NCBI RefSeq assembly: GCF_030811855.1
Contig: NZ_JAUSRN010000003.1
Span: 248,001 to 312,000 of the forward strand
Direction: 5' to 3'
Origin: Variovorax paradoxus
GTDB lineage: Bacteria > Pseudomonadota > Gammaproteobacteria > Burkholderiales > Burkholderiaceae_C
Length of the DNA: 64,000 nucleotides
Shown here: piece after piece, positions 25,378 to 35,299 of the stretch
Numbering within the stretch: the first letter of the stretch is position 1
Layout: each line of letters starts with the position of its first letter
Notes under the pieces: generated by a model
The model's input: only the letters and a program-made list of their open reading frames with translations
Database searches by the model: none
What the model was told of the DNA's origin: nothing
Made by a program: the position numbers and the translations under genes

Positions 25378-26073
25378 TCAGCTTCGAAAGAGGCGCGAGT
25401 ATTGTGTTTCATGGCGGGCCGACAACACCGCCAGCAGGGGCGCAAAGGCCTGGCGCTCTTCGTCGCCGAGGCGCATCGCGTGGGCGACGGCGGCAGGGAT
25501 TTCATGCGCCAGCCGCGCCAGGATGCGCTGGCCCGCGCTCTGGCCCAGCGGCACGGCCTTGACCGCCGCGGCCACCATGTTCTCGGCCCAGCCGAAGGCG
25601 AAGGCCAGGCAGCCGTCGTGTGTCGTGGCGCCGGTGCGGCTCAGCGCGAAGGCGAAGGCCACAGGGTAGCTTGCGGGCAGGTCCGCGAAGACCTCGGCCG
25701 TGTCCGCGTGGTGCAGCTTGAGCCATTCGACGAAGGAGCGGCCCATCTGCTCAGTCTGAAGGAAGAACTCGGCCGATTCGCGCGTGGCCAGAACCCATTC
25801 GTTGAGCGCGCGGATCCGTTCGGCGTCGCCCGCGCGCCAGGCCGGGATGGCTTGCGCCACGAGCGCGAGGTCACCGCGCGCGAAGCTCAAGTGCAACTGA
25901 TCGGAGAGCCATTCGATGGCCTTGGTCTCCGAATCGATGCCGGCCCATTCCACTGCCGCCTCCACACCCTCCGAATAGGAAAAGCCGCCAACCGGCAGGG
26001 CCGGGGAGGCGAGCCAGATGAGCTGCAAAAGGCTTTGCGCGCCGAGTGTGTCGGCGGTCTCTTCGTCGGACAT
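25378..26073 (-). CDS. ureF: Urease accessory protein UreF
   Basis: Forms the activation complex with UreD/H and UreG on apo-urease. The 231-residue product starts at ATG 26073 ([40 protein letters not shown] N-terminus); the [16 protein letters not shown] motif is diagnostic. The open frame continues to 26250, but that extension is a Thr/Arg-rich shadow of the His-rich ureE tail. It lies 13 bases after ureE and 18 before ureG. UreF normally needs UreD, which is not encoded in this window. Confidence 0.94.
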   Translation of the reverse strand: MSDEETADTLGAQSLLQLIWLASPALPVGGFSYSEGVEAAVEWAGIDSETKAIEWLSDQLHLSFARGDLALVAQAIPAWRAGDAERIRALNEWVLATRESAEFFLQTEQMGRSFVEWLKLHHADTAEVFADLPASYPVAFAFALSRTGATTHDGCLAFAFGWAENMVAAAVKAVPLGQSAGQRILARLAHEIPAAVAHAMRLGDEERQAFAPLLAVLSARHETQYSRLFRS

Positions 26074-26086
26074 CGTCGGGGCGGAT

Positions 26087-26695
26087 TCAGTGCGAATGGC
26101 CGTGGTGCGAGTGGTCGTGCGCACCGTCGTGGTCGTCGAGCAGTTCCGGCGCAAGGACGAGAGGCATGGGGCCCTTGCCATGCGAAAGTTCATTGTCGTG
26201 CGCGTGGTCATGGCTGTGGCCAGCCCCGTGCGAATGCTCGTGCGACCCATAAGCGCCGCCTTCGGGCTCGAAGGCTTCCTCGACCGCGACGACGATCAGG
26301 TGCATCGAACGCAGCATGTCGGCCAGTACATGGTCGGGCTCGATCTTCAGGTGGTCGGGCTTGAGCTCGATCGGCACATGCCGGTTGCCCAGGTGATAGG
26401 CCGCGCGCGTCAGGTCGAACGGCGTGCCGTGGGCCGTGCAATGCGTGATGCGCAGTACCGGCTGCGGCGCCGCGATGACGCGGACCAGCGAGCCGTCTTC
26501 GGCCACCAGCACGTCGCCGCCGCGCACCGCAGTGCCGCGCGGCAGGAACACGCCGATCTGCCGGCCCTGCGAATCGGTGGCATCGAACCGGCTTTTCTGG
26601 CGCACGTCCCAGTCGAGTTCGATCGTGGCGGCGCGCTTGAGCAGCACGGGCGCAAGGCCGCGGCCTTGGGGCATGAGTTTGTTGGCGGTGAGCAT
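26087..26695 (-). CDS. ureE: Urease accessory nickel metallochaperone UreE
   Basis: Delivers nickel to the UreDFG complex. The 202-residue protein has an N-terminal peptide-binding domain ([36 protein letters not shown]), the metal-binding middle domain with [11 protein letters not shown] and HHLMxx-like [10 protein letters not shown], and a strongly His-rich tail from about residue 150 ([17 protein letters not shown], then [10 protein letters not shown] at the end), which stores nickel in this family. It precedes ureF. Upstream, a plus-strand toxin-antitoxin pair separates it from ureC, so it cannot follow ureC directly without transcription through that pair. Confidence 0.95.
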   Translation of the reverse strand: MLTANKLMPQGRGLAPVLLKRAATIELDWDVRQKSRFDATDSQGRQIGVFLPRGTAVRGGDVLVAEDGSLVRVIAAPQPVLRITHCTAHGTPFDLTRAAYHLGNRHVPIELKPDHLKIEPDHVLADMLRSMHLIVVAVEEAFEPEGGAYGSHEHSHGAGHSHDHAHDNELSHGKGPMPLVLAPELLDDHDGAHDHSHHGHSH

Positions 26696-26728
26696 GGGGA
26701 CTTGCTTTCAGCGGGAAGACGTCGATAA

Positions 26729-26744
26729 TATAACGTCCGTTATA
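26729..26744. promoter_or_regulatory. Perfect inverted repeat, likely operator of the toxin-antitoxin pair
   Basis: The 16 bases TATAACGTCCGTTATA form a perfect palindrome with a two-base centre. It ends 15 bases before the antitoxin ATG, in an AT-rich island that could include the -10 region. AbrB/MazE-type antitoxins usually bind palindromes in their own promoters, so autoregulation is a reasonable inference. It also lies 34 bases upstream of the ureE start on the other strand. Confidence 0.65.
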
Positions 26745-26759
26745 ACTTTGGAGCCCTTC

Positions 26760-26984
26760 ATGTCGGCACTCAAATTGACCCAGATCGGCAACTCCGTCGG
26801 GGTGATTCTTCCCAAGGAAGTGCTGGCGCGGCTCAAGGTGGAAAAGGGCGATACGCTGTTCCTGACCGAGGCTGCCAATGGGGTCACCCTGACACCGTAC
26901 GACCCCGATGTCGAAGAACAGCTGAAACTGGGCCGTGAATTCATGCGCGAGTTCCGCGACACCTTCCACCAGCTCGCCAAATGA
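26760..26984 (+). CDS. AbrB/MazE-type antitoxin
   Basis: The 74-residue product begins MSALKLTQIGNSVGVILPKEVLARL, the swapped-hairpin AbrB DNA-binding fold (IGNSVGVILPKEVL, VEKGDTLFL), with an acidic C-terminal helix of about 25 residues that should bind and block the toxin. The ATG at 26760 follows TTGGAGCCCTTC. The frame is open far upstream inside ureE, which is a shadow. Its stop overlaps the toxin start (ATGA at 26981-26984). This antitoxin type paired with Doc toxins is known in other bacteria. It is on the opposite strand to the surrounding urease genes. Confidence 0.9.
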   Translation: MSALKLTQIGNSVGVILPKEVLARLKVEKGDTLFLTEAANGVTLTPYDPDVEEQLKLGREFMREFRDTFHQLAK

Positions 26985-27373
26985 GCGTCTGGCGCTGGAT
27001 CGACAGGCGCACCCTCATCCTGTTGCATGACGAAAGCCTCGCTGAGCACGGCGGGGCCTCGGGCCTTCGCGACGAAACGATGTTGCAGTCCGCGCTGTCG
27101 CGCCCGCTCCACCTTCTGAGCTACGGATCGCCCGACGTGGCCGACCTCGCGGCGGCCTACGGCGTGGGACTGGCCAAGAACCATCCGTTCGTCGACGGCA
27201 ACAAGCGCGCGGCATTCCTGTCCGTCGGTCTGTTCCTTGCGCTGAACGGCCAGCGTCTGGTGGCAATGCAAGCCGAGGCCACGCTGGTGATGATCGACCT
27301 GGCGGCCAGCGCCATGGACGAAAGCAGCTTTGCCGGCTGGATCCGCGACCACATGACACCTCGTTCGGCCTGA
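26981..27373 (+). CDS. doc: Doc-type (Fic fold) toxin
   Basis: Death-on-curing family toxin; Doc of phage P1 phosphorylates EF-Tu and halts translation. The 130-residue product has the family start with LILLHDESLAEHGGASGLRDETMLQSALSRP-type N-terminal helix and the Fic active loop HPFVDGNKRAAF near residues 68-79 (His, Phe, Asp, Asn, Lys and Arg all present; Gly replaces the Ala of P1 Doc HxFxDANKR). It is coupled to the antitoxin. Its stop is 12 bases from the ureC stop on the other strand. Confidence 0.9.
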   Translation: MSVWRWIDRRTLILLHDESLAEHGGASGLRDETMLQSALSRPLHLLSYGSPDVADLAAAYGVGLAKNHPFVDGNKRAAFLSVGLFLALNGQRLVAMQAEATLVMIDLAASAMDESSFAGWIRDHMTPRSA

Positions 27374-27385
27374 GGCCCGCGGCAT

Positions 27386-29134
<1,749 letters not shown>

Positions 29135-29137
29135 GGC

Positions 29138-29443
29138 TTAGAGCTTTCCTTGGATGAGGCCGCGAAAGCCATAGACGATGCGATCGCCAGAGAAGTCGAC
29201 CAGCTCGACCGTGCGCTGCTGGCCCGGTTCGAAGCGCACGGCGGCGCCCGAAGCGATGTTGAGCCGCATGCCGCGCGCGGCCTCGCGGTCGAAGCCGAGC
29301 GCGCCATTGGTTTCGGCAAAGTGATAGTGCGATCCGACCTGGATCGGCCGGTCGGCGGTGTTCTGCACCACCAGCGTGAGCGTGCGGCGGCCAGGGTTGA
29401 GCGTGTGCTCGCCCTCGTCGGTGAAAAGTTCGCCGGGTGTCAT
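29138..29443 (-). CDS. ureB: Urease beta subunit
   Basis: Structural subunit of the (UreABC)3 enzyme. The 101-residue product begins [22 protein letters not shown] and has the conserved [35 protein letters not shown] core with [19 protein letters not shown]. Separate short beta and gamma subunits are the usual bacterial arrangement. It sits between ureJ and ureC and is 3 bases from ureC. Confidence 0.97.
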   Translation of the reverse strand: MTPGELFTDEGEHTLNPGRRTLTLVVQNTADRPIQVGSHYHFAETNGALGFDREAARGMRLNIASGAAVRFEPGQQRTVELVDFSGDRIVYGFRGLIQGKL

Positions 29444-29460
29444 GGTGGCGGTGCCTTTGT

Positions 29461-30060
29461 TCAGACGGCCTGCGAGAGAAGCGTGGCGCCCAACGCCACC
29501 ACGGCAGCACCCGCCAACCGCGGCAGCCAGGCATTGGCATGGCGCAGCGCCCAGCCGAGCCCGATGCCCGCGAGGTGCAGCAGCACGGTGGCGCCGACCA
29601 TGCCGGCCAGCGTCAATGCCGCGCCCTGTTCGCTCGCGAGTTCGTGGCCGTGCGCCACGCCGTGGAAGATGGCGAACACGCCCACCACCGCCGCGGCCAC
29701 CGCGGCCGGCAGGTGAATGCGCGTGGCAACCAGCAGGCCCAGCACCAGCAGCGAGGCCGCGATCATCGGTTCAACGGCCGGCAACTGCACGCCGGCCAGT
29801 CCCATCAGCGCACCCACGAGCAGCATGCCCGCGAAGGCCAGCGGTGCCCACAGCAGATCGGGCCAGGCACGGCGCGCGGCTAGCGCACTCCACAGGCCGA
29901 CCGCGACCATGGCCGCGAGGTGGTCGGCGCCCGTGAGCGGGTGCATAAAGCCGGTGACGAAACCGTGATGCATCCCACCGTCGACGCCGGTGTGTGCGCT
30001 GGCCGCCAACGGCAGCAGCAGGGCGGCGAGGGCAAGGGTCTTGGAGGCGTGGTGGCGCAT
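29461..30060 (-). CDS. ureJ: HupE/UreJ family membrane protein
   Basis: Predicted nickel or cobalt permease of the HupE/UreJ family. The 199-residue product starts with a signal-like segment ([23 protein letters not shown]) and has the family motif [18 protein letters not shown] near residues 40-57, followed by about five membrane helices and a second histidine motif [10 protein letters not shown]. It is placed between ureA and ureB, 17 bases before ureB, so it is likely part of the operon and serves nickel supply to urease. The direction and substrate are inferred from the family and from context. Confidence 0.92.
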   Translation of the reverse strand: MRHHASKTLALAALLLPLAASAHTGVDGGMHHGFVTGFMHPLTGADHLAAMVAVGLWSALAARRAWPDLLWAPLAFAGMLLVGALMGLAGVQLPAVEPMIAASLLVLGLLVATRIHLPAAVAAAVVGVFAIFHGVAHGHELASEQGAALTLAGMVGATVLLHLAGIGLGWALRHANAWLPRLAGAAVVALGATLLSQAV

Positions 30061-30089
30061 GACAGGTCTTTCTTTTTCTGGAGTAGGAG

Positions 30090-30392
30090 TCAGACGATGG
30101 GCTGGTGAACGGTGACCAGCTTGGTTCCGTCCGGGAAGGTGGCTTCCACCTGGATGTCCGGGATCATTTCGGCGATGCCATCCATCACGTCGGCGCGGGT
30201 GAGCACCGTGCGGCCTTCGCTCATGAGCGCCGCAACGCTCTTGCCGTCGCGGGCGCCTTCCATCACGGCGGCGGAGATCAGGGCGACGGCTTCGGGGTAG
30301 TTGAGCTTCAGCCCCCGCGCCTTGCGGCGTTCTGCCAGCAATGCTGCGGTGAAGATCAGCAGCTTGTCTTTTTCGCGGGGGGTCAGTTCCAT
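30090..30392 (-). CDS. ureA: Urease gamma subunit
   Basis: Smallest structural subunit of urease. The 100-residue product begins [23 protein letters not shown], continues with [25 protein letters not shown] and ends [19 protein letters not shown], all typical. It is the first urease gene on the minus strand. In most relatives ureD lies directly upstream; here the neighbour is instead a divergent permease-kinase gene, so the promoter for ureA must lie in the short space between 30393 and about 30496. Confidence 0.98.
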   Translation of the reverse strand: MELTPREKDKLLIFTAALLAERRKARGLKLNYPEAVALISAAVMEGARDGKSVAALMSEGRTVLTRADVMDGIAEMIPDIQVEATFPDGTKLVTVHQPIV

Positions 30393-30496
30393 GTGGGCGG
30401 CATCGGATGGCGTTGAGGTCGGCCATTATTGGGCAGGCTTCGGCTTTGCAACAGTCGTGCCGGTGTTCGCCAAACGACGTATGGATGGCACGAAAG

Positions 30497-33400
30497 ATGC
30501 ACCGAAACGGTGTGAACCCCGCCGAGACTTCCACCAGCCCCGACGACGCACCCCAGCGCATCGTCAAGGTGCGGCGCGACTACAACAGCTGGGTCGCGAG
30601 CGAAACGCTCGAGGACTACGCCCTGCGCTACACGCCGCAGCGCTTTCGCAAATGGTCTGAATGGCGGGTCGCCAACACGGCCTTCGGGGCTGCGTCGTTC
30701 CTCATCCTCGAGGCGGTCGGCGCCACGCTGCTGGTGAAGTACGGCTTTGCCAACGCTTTCTGGGCAATTTTGGCGACGGGGCTCATCATCTTCCTGGCGG
30801 GGCTGCCGATCAGTGTGTATGCCGCGCGCTACGGCGTCGACATGGACCTGCTCACGCGCGGGGCAGGCTTCGGCTACATCGGCTCCACGCTCACATCGCT
30901 CATCTACGCGTCATTCACCTTCATCTTCTTCGCGCTCGAGGCGGCGGTGATGGCCTATGCGCTTGAGCTCGCGCTGGGCGTGCCGCCGGTCTGGGGCTAC
31001 CTGGTGTGCGCGCTGGTGGTGATTCCGCTTGTCACCCACGGCGTTTCGGCCATCAGCCGGCTGCAGCTGTGGACGCAACCGCTCTGGCTGGTGATGCTGG
31101 TGGTGCCTTTTGTCTTCGTACTCGTGCGCGATCCTGGTGCGTTCGCGGGTATCGTGCACTACAACGGGTCGAAGGCAAGCACCAAAGGCTTCGATCTGCA
31201 CCTATTTGGCGCTGCCCTGACGGTCGGCATCGCGTTGATCACCCAGATGGGGGAACAGGCGGATTACCTGCGCTTCATGCCCGCGCGCACGGCAGGAAGC
31301 GCGCGGCGCTGGTGGGCGGGCGTGCTGGCCGGCGGGCCAGGGTGGGTGGTGCTGGGGGTGGTCAAGATGCTGGGCGGCGCGCTGCTGGCCTACCTGGCCA
31401 TCACCCACATGGTGCCGGTCGAGCGCGCAGTCGATCCGAACCAGATGTACCTGGCGGCCTATGAGTACGTATTCCCCAACTACGGCTGGGCCGTGGCCGC
31501 GACCGCACTGTTCGTGGTGATCTCGCAGCTCAAGATCAACGTGACCAACGCCTACGCGGGTTCGCTGGCCTGGAGCAATTTTTTCTCGCGCGTGGCGCAC
31601 AGCCACCCGGGGCGGGTGGTGTGGGTGGTGTTCAACGCGCTCATCGCCTTCATGCTGATGGAGATGAACGTGTTCGAGGCGCTGGGAGACGTGCTCGGCC
31701 TTTTTGCCAACATCGCCATCGCCTGGATGATGGCCGTGGTGGCCGACCTGGTCATCAACAAGCCGCTGGGCCTGTCGCCGCCCGGCATCGAGTTCAAGCG
31801 GGCGCATCTGTGGGACATCAATCCGGTGGGCGTGGGTGCGATGGCGCTGGCCTCGGTGTTGTCCATCACCGCGCACCTCGGGGTCTTCGGACCCTTGGCC
31901 CAGTCCTTTTCGGCGCTCATCGCGCTGGGCACGGCGCTGGTTGTTTCGCCGTTGCTCGCGTGGGCCACGGGCGGCAAGTACTACCTGGCGAGGGGTTCGG
32001 TGGCCCATGGCGCGGTGCCCTTCGCTCCGACAGCGGGCCCGCGCGCAGTCCGCTGGGCACGGGTCGAGCACGATGCGTACGAGGGTGGTGCGGAAGGCAG
32101 CTATCAGCGCCTGAAGGTGCAGCACTGCGTGATCTGCGAACGCGAGTACGAAGGTCCCGACATGGCGCACTGTCCCGCGTACCAGGGGGCGATCTGCTCG
32201 CTGTGCTGCACGCTCGATGCGCGCTGCGGCGACCTGTGCAAGCCGCATGCAAGCCTTTCGGCGCAGTGGTCGTCGGCGCTGCGCTGGCTCTTGCCGCGCT
32301 TCAGCTGGCGCTATCTGGACACGGGCCTTGGGCACTTCCTGCTGCTGATGCTGATCATCGTGCCGGTGCTGGCCGTGGTGTTCGGTGTGCTCTACCAGCA
32401 GGAGCTGCGCGCATGGAGCGAAAGTGCGCTGCAGATCGCCTCGCAGTCGGAACTGGCCGAAGCTCTGGCCGGCGTGGAGCAGTCGTCGCTGCGCTCGGGT
32501 TTTCTCAAGGCCTACATGGCGCTGTTGGTGATCGCCGGCGTGGTGGCCTGGTGGCTGGTGCTGGCGCACCAGAGCCGCCGGGTCGCGCAGGAAGAGTCGA
32601 ACCGCCAGACCCATTTGCTGATGCGCGAGATCGAGCTGCACCGCGCCACTGACCGCGCGCTGCAGTCGGCCAAGCAGACGGCGGAAGAAGCGCGCGAAGT
32701 CGCCGAGCAGGCCAAGCTCGCGGCCGAGGAGGCCCGTCGCGCTGCCGACCAGGCCAACCAGGCCAAGAGCCGCTACATCAGCGCCATCAGCCACGAGTTG
32801 CGCACGCCGCTCAACAGCATTCTGGGCTATGCGCAGCTGATGGGCGAAGACCAGTCCGTGCCGCCGCACCGCCAGCAGGCGGTGGCGGTGATCAAGCGCG
32901 GCGGCGAGCACTTGCTGTCGCTCATCGAGGGCACGCTGGCCATTGCACACATCGAGGCCGGCAAACTCACGTTGCATGCCAGGCCCATGCGCTTTGCCGA
33001 CACCCTGCGCGAGCTGGCCGACATGTTCGAGCTGCAGGCCGCCGAGAAGGGGCTGCGCTTTAGCTTCGAGACCACGGGCGGCTTGCCCGAGGTGGTGCGC
33101 ACCGACGAAAAACGGGTGTGCCAGATCCTCATCAACCTGCTGGGCAACGCCATCAAGTTCACGGCCGCGGGCGAGGTGACGCTGCGGCTTTCGTATGCGC
33201 GCGAATTCGCCTCGGTCGAGATCGAGGACACCGGGCCCGGCATGACGCCTGCAGACATCGAGCGGATTTTCGAGCCCTTTACGCGGGGCGACGCGGCCGC
33301 GGCCGCATCGCCCGGCGCAGGGCTGGGCCTCACCATCGCGAAGATGCTGACCGACCTGATGGGCGGCGAGATGAAGGTGAGCAGCACGCCCGGGAAGGGC

Positions 33401-34126
33401 TCGCTGTTCCGCGTGCGGCTCTTCTTGCCGCGCGTGCACGACGCGGCGGGTGCTGCAGGCCGGCCGGTCCCGGTGCAGCGCGCTCGGCGCGGCTACGAAG
33501 GCCCTCGCCGGAGGCTGCTGGTGGTCGACAACGAGGAGGCCGACCGCGACCTGCTCGGTCACGTGCTGTCGCCGCTCGGTTTCGACTTGCGCACCGCCGC
33601 CAGCGGCCACGACGCGCTGGACCTCATCGCGGCCGGCTACCGGCCCGATGCGATGTTCGTCGACCTCGCCATGCCGGGCATCGACGGATGGGAGACGATT
33701 CGCCGCGCGCGAAAGCTCGGCCTGGCAGAAGCATCGGTGGCCATCGTCTCGGCCAATGCCTTCGACAAGGGCCTGGACAACGACGTGGGCATTGCGCCGG
33801 AAGATTTTTTCGTCAAGCCGGTGCGCCATACGGAACTGCTCGACTGGCTCGAACGCCGCCTCGGCCTGCGATGGACGGACAGTGCCGCCAAGCCGCCGCC
33901 CGCCGCCGAGCCGCTGGCCATGCAGGCGCCTTCGCTTTCCAGGCTGCGCGCTCTCGACGAAGCGGTGAGCCTGGGCTATTTTCGCGGCATCATGAACCAG
34001 CTCGACGAGATCGACACCGAACAGCCCGAATGCATGGCGTGGACCGAGGCGCAGCGCGTGCTCGCGCGCCAGTTCCAGTTCGAGGCCATGGGCCGGGCGC
34101 TGGCCGCCGCGGTGAGCGCGGCCTGA
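30497..34126 (+). CDS. NCS1-type permease fused to a hybrid sensor histidine kinase
   Basis: A 1209-residue protein (frame open to ATG 30407; ATG 30485 is also possible). Order: NCS1 purine/cytosine-type permease with about 12 helices (about 20-510, start motif WVASETLEDYALRYTP, QMGEQADYLRF); a Cys-rich module at about 544-581 (CVICEREYEGPDMAHC, CSLCC, CGDLC); two membrane helices near 612-635 and 672-692; a coiled coil to about 755; HisKA with H766 (ISHELRTPLNS); an ATPase domain (NLLGNAIKF, DTGPGM, GLGLTIAKML); and a receiver with D1056 (FVDLAMPG). I infer a membrane sensor whose transport domain detects a nitrogen compound. CbrA uses the same principle with a different permease family. It is divergent from ureA and 15 bases before the response regulator. 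Confidence 0.9.
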   Translation: MHRNGVNPAETSTSPDDAPQRIVKVRRDYNSWVASETLEDYALRYTPQRFRKWSEWRVANTAFGAASFLILEAVGATLLVKYGFANAFWAILATGLIIFLAGLPISVYAARYGVDMDLLTRGAGFGYIGSTLTSLIYASFTFIFFALEAAVMAYALELALGVPPVWGYLVCALVVIPLVTHGVSAISRLQLWTQPLWLVMLVVPFVFVLVRDPGAFAGIVHYNGSKASTKGFDLHLFGAALTVGIALITQMGEQADYLRFMPARTAGSARRWWAGVLAGGPGWVVLGVVKMLGGALLAYLAITHMVPVERAVDPNQMYLAAYEYVFPNYGWAVAATALFVVISQLKINVTNAYAGSLAWSNFFSRVAHSHPGRVVWVVFNALIAFMLMEMNVFEALGDVLGLFANIAIAWMMAVVADLVINKPLGLSPPGIEFKRAHLWDINPVGVGAMALASVLSITAHLGVFGPLAQSFSALIALGTALVVSPLLAWATGGKYYLARGSVAHGAVPFAPTAGPRAVRWARVEHDAYEGGAEGSYQRLKVQHCVICEREYEGPDMAHCPAYQGAICSLCCTLDARCGDLCKPHASLSAQWSSALRWLLPRFSWRYLDTGLGHFLLLMLIIVPVLAVVFGVLYQQELRAWSESALQIASQSELAEALAGVEQSSLRSGFLKAYMALLVIAGVVAWWLVLAHQSRRVAQEESNRQTHLLMREIELHRATDRALQSAKQTAEEAREVAEQAKLAAEEARRAADQANQAKSRYISAISHELRTPLNSILGYAQLMGEDQSVPPHRQQAVAVIKRGGEHLLSLIEGTLAIAHIEAGKLTLHARPMRFADTLRELADMFELQAAEKGLRFSFETTGGLPEVVRTDEKRVCQILINLLGNAIKFTAAGEVTLRLSYAREFASVEIEDTGPGMTPADIERIFEPFTRGDAAAAASPGAGLGLTIAKMLTDLMGGEMKVSSTPGKGSLFRVRLFLPRVHDAAGAAGRPVPVQRARRGYEGPRRRLLVVDNEEADRDLLGHVLSPLGFDLRTAASGHDALDLIAAGYRPDAMFVDLAMPGIDGWETIRRARKLGLAEASVAIVSANAFDKGLDNDVGIAPEDFFVKPVRHTELLDWLERRLGLRWTDSAAKPPPAAEPLAMQAPSLSRLRALDEAVSLGYFRGIMNQLDEIDTEQPECMAWTEAQRVLARQFQFEAMGRALAAAVSAA

Positions 34127-34141
34127 AGAACAACAAGTCCC

Positions 34142-35251
34142 ATGGAAACCACACCACTTGCAAGAACGCTGCGTGAACAGGGGGCCAACAGCGACCTGGT
34201 CCTGATCGTCGACGACGTGCCCGACAACCTCGCGGTGCTGCACGACGCGCTCGACGAGTCGGGCTACACCGTGCTGATTGCCACCAGCGGCGAGCAGGCG
34301 CTGCAGCGGGCGGCGCAGGCGCGGCCCGACATCGTGCTGCTCGACGCGATGATGCCGGGCATCGACGGCTTCGAGGTGGCGCGCCGGCTCAAGGCCGATG
34401 CCGCGACGGCGCACATCCCCATCGTGTTCATGACCGGGCTCACCGAAACCGAGCACTTGGTCGCGGCGCTGGAGGCCGGCGGTGTCGACTACGTCACCAA
34501 GCCGATCAAGCCCAAGGAAGTGTTGGCACGCATGAACGTGCACCTGCAGGGCGCCCGCCGCGCCCGGCAGGATGCGCGGCAGGCCGGCCAGGCGCGCAAT
34601 GCGCTCGACGCCTTCGGCTACGCCAGCATTACCGTGCGCCTGCCCGAGGGCAAGCTGATCTGGCAGACGGCGCTCGCGCGCGATTTGCTGCAGCGCTACT
34701 GCGACACCCGTGCACCCGAGACGCCGCCCGTGGTACTCGAGTGGCTGCGGCGCCACGCGCCCGATGCCCGGCAGCAGGGCATCGAGCCGCCGGCGCTTTC
34801 GATCGTGCGGCCGAGCGTGGGGGGCACGCCGAGCGCCGCCGGGCCGCCCCAAGGCGAGAGCGGCCCCCTCGGGGGGCAGCGAGGACACGCAGTGCCGAGC
34901 GTGGGGGCCATGCCAACCGCGAGCAGCCTCAGCCTTCGCCTGCATCGGCAGACCGGCCAGGACGATGACGGCGACGAGTGGATGATCGTCATGCGCGAGG
35001 TTTCAGACACTGCCGTGATCGAAGCCATGAGCCTGAGCCTGAAGCTCACGGCGCGCGAGGCCGAGGTGCTCTACTGGGTGGTGAAGGGCAAAACCAACAA
35101 GGACATCGGCGAAATTCTCGGCAGCAGCCCCGCCACGGCCAAGAAGCACCTGGAGCGGGTGTACGTGAAGCTTGGCGTCGAGACCCGCACGGCCGCTGCC
35201 GGGGTGGCCATCAAGCGCATTCGCGAGTTGCAGCCGCAGTTCGAAATTTAA
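34142..35251 (+). CDS. LuxR-type response regulator
   Basis: The 369-residue product has an N-terminal receiver (about 18-140; phospho-acceptor D68 in IVLLDAMMPG, Lys in YVTKPIKP), a middle region of about 150 residues without recognised domain, and a C-terminal LuxR helix-turn-helix (about 300-365, LTAREAEVLYWVVKGKTNKDIGEIL...). It should be the partner of the upstream permease-kinase, 15 bases away. Residues about 224-256, rich in Gly, Pro and Ser, are encoded by a copy of a dispersed repeat lying in frame, so this linker looks like an insertion. Likely targets are the nearby urease genes, by position only. Confidence 0.92.
   Translation: METTPLARTLREQGANSDLVLIVDDVPDNLAVLHDALDESGYTVLIATSGEQALQRAAQARPDIVLLDAMMPGIDGFEVARRLKADAATAHIPIVFMTGLTETEHLVAALEAGGVDYVTKPIKPKEVLARMNVHLQGARRARQDARQAGQARNALDAFGYASITVRLPEGKLIWQTALARDLLQRYCDTRAPETPPVVLEWLRRHAPDARQQGIEPPALSIVRPSVGGTPSAAGPPQGESGPLGGQRGHAVPSVGAMPTASSLSLRLHRQTGQDDDGDEWMIVMREVSDTAVIEAMSLSLKLTAREAEVLYWVVKGKTNKDIGEILGSSPATAKKHLERVYVKLGVETRTAAAGVAIKRIRELQPQFEI
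34811..34908 (-). repeat. Dispersed GC-rich repeat, copy inside the response regulator gene
   Basis: On the minus strand this segment matches the copy at 40589-40660: by eye 43 of the first 46 bases agree, including the palindromic core CCCCCCGAGGGGG, and the similarity continues less well after that. The copy is bounded by two identical 13-base stretches CCGAGCGTGGGGG (34811-34823 and 34895-34907). It is read in frame and adds about 33 residues to the protein. Confidence 0.75.
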
Positions 35252-35299
35252 GGGCGCCTGCCGTCCCTAGAATCGCCGGGTCCTCGGGGGATGCTGGCG

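Noticed and set aside
26074..26250. N-terminal extension of ureF by 59 codons
   Set aside because: It overlaps ureE and reads as Thr/Arg repeats that mirror the His codons of the ureE tail; the family start is at 26073.
30435..30450. A sigma-54 promoter (GG-N10-GC) upstream of the permease-kinase gene
   Set aside because: GG and TTTGCA have the right spacing, but the -24 part AGGCTT is a poor match; in GC-rich DNA this occurs by chance.
31202..34945. A 1247-codon minus-strand open frame opposite the permease-kinase and regulator genes
   Set aside because: It is the shadow of two recognised genes; the translation is His/Arg-rich without family features.
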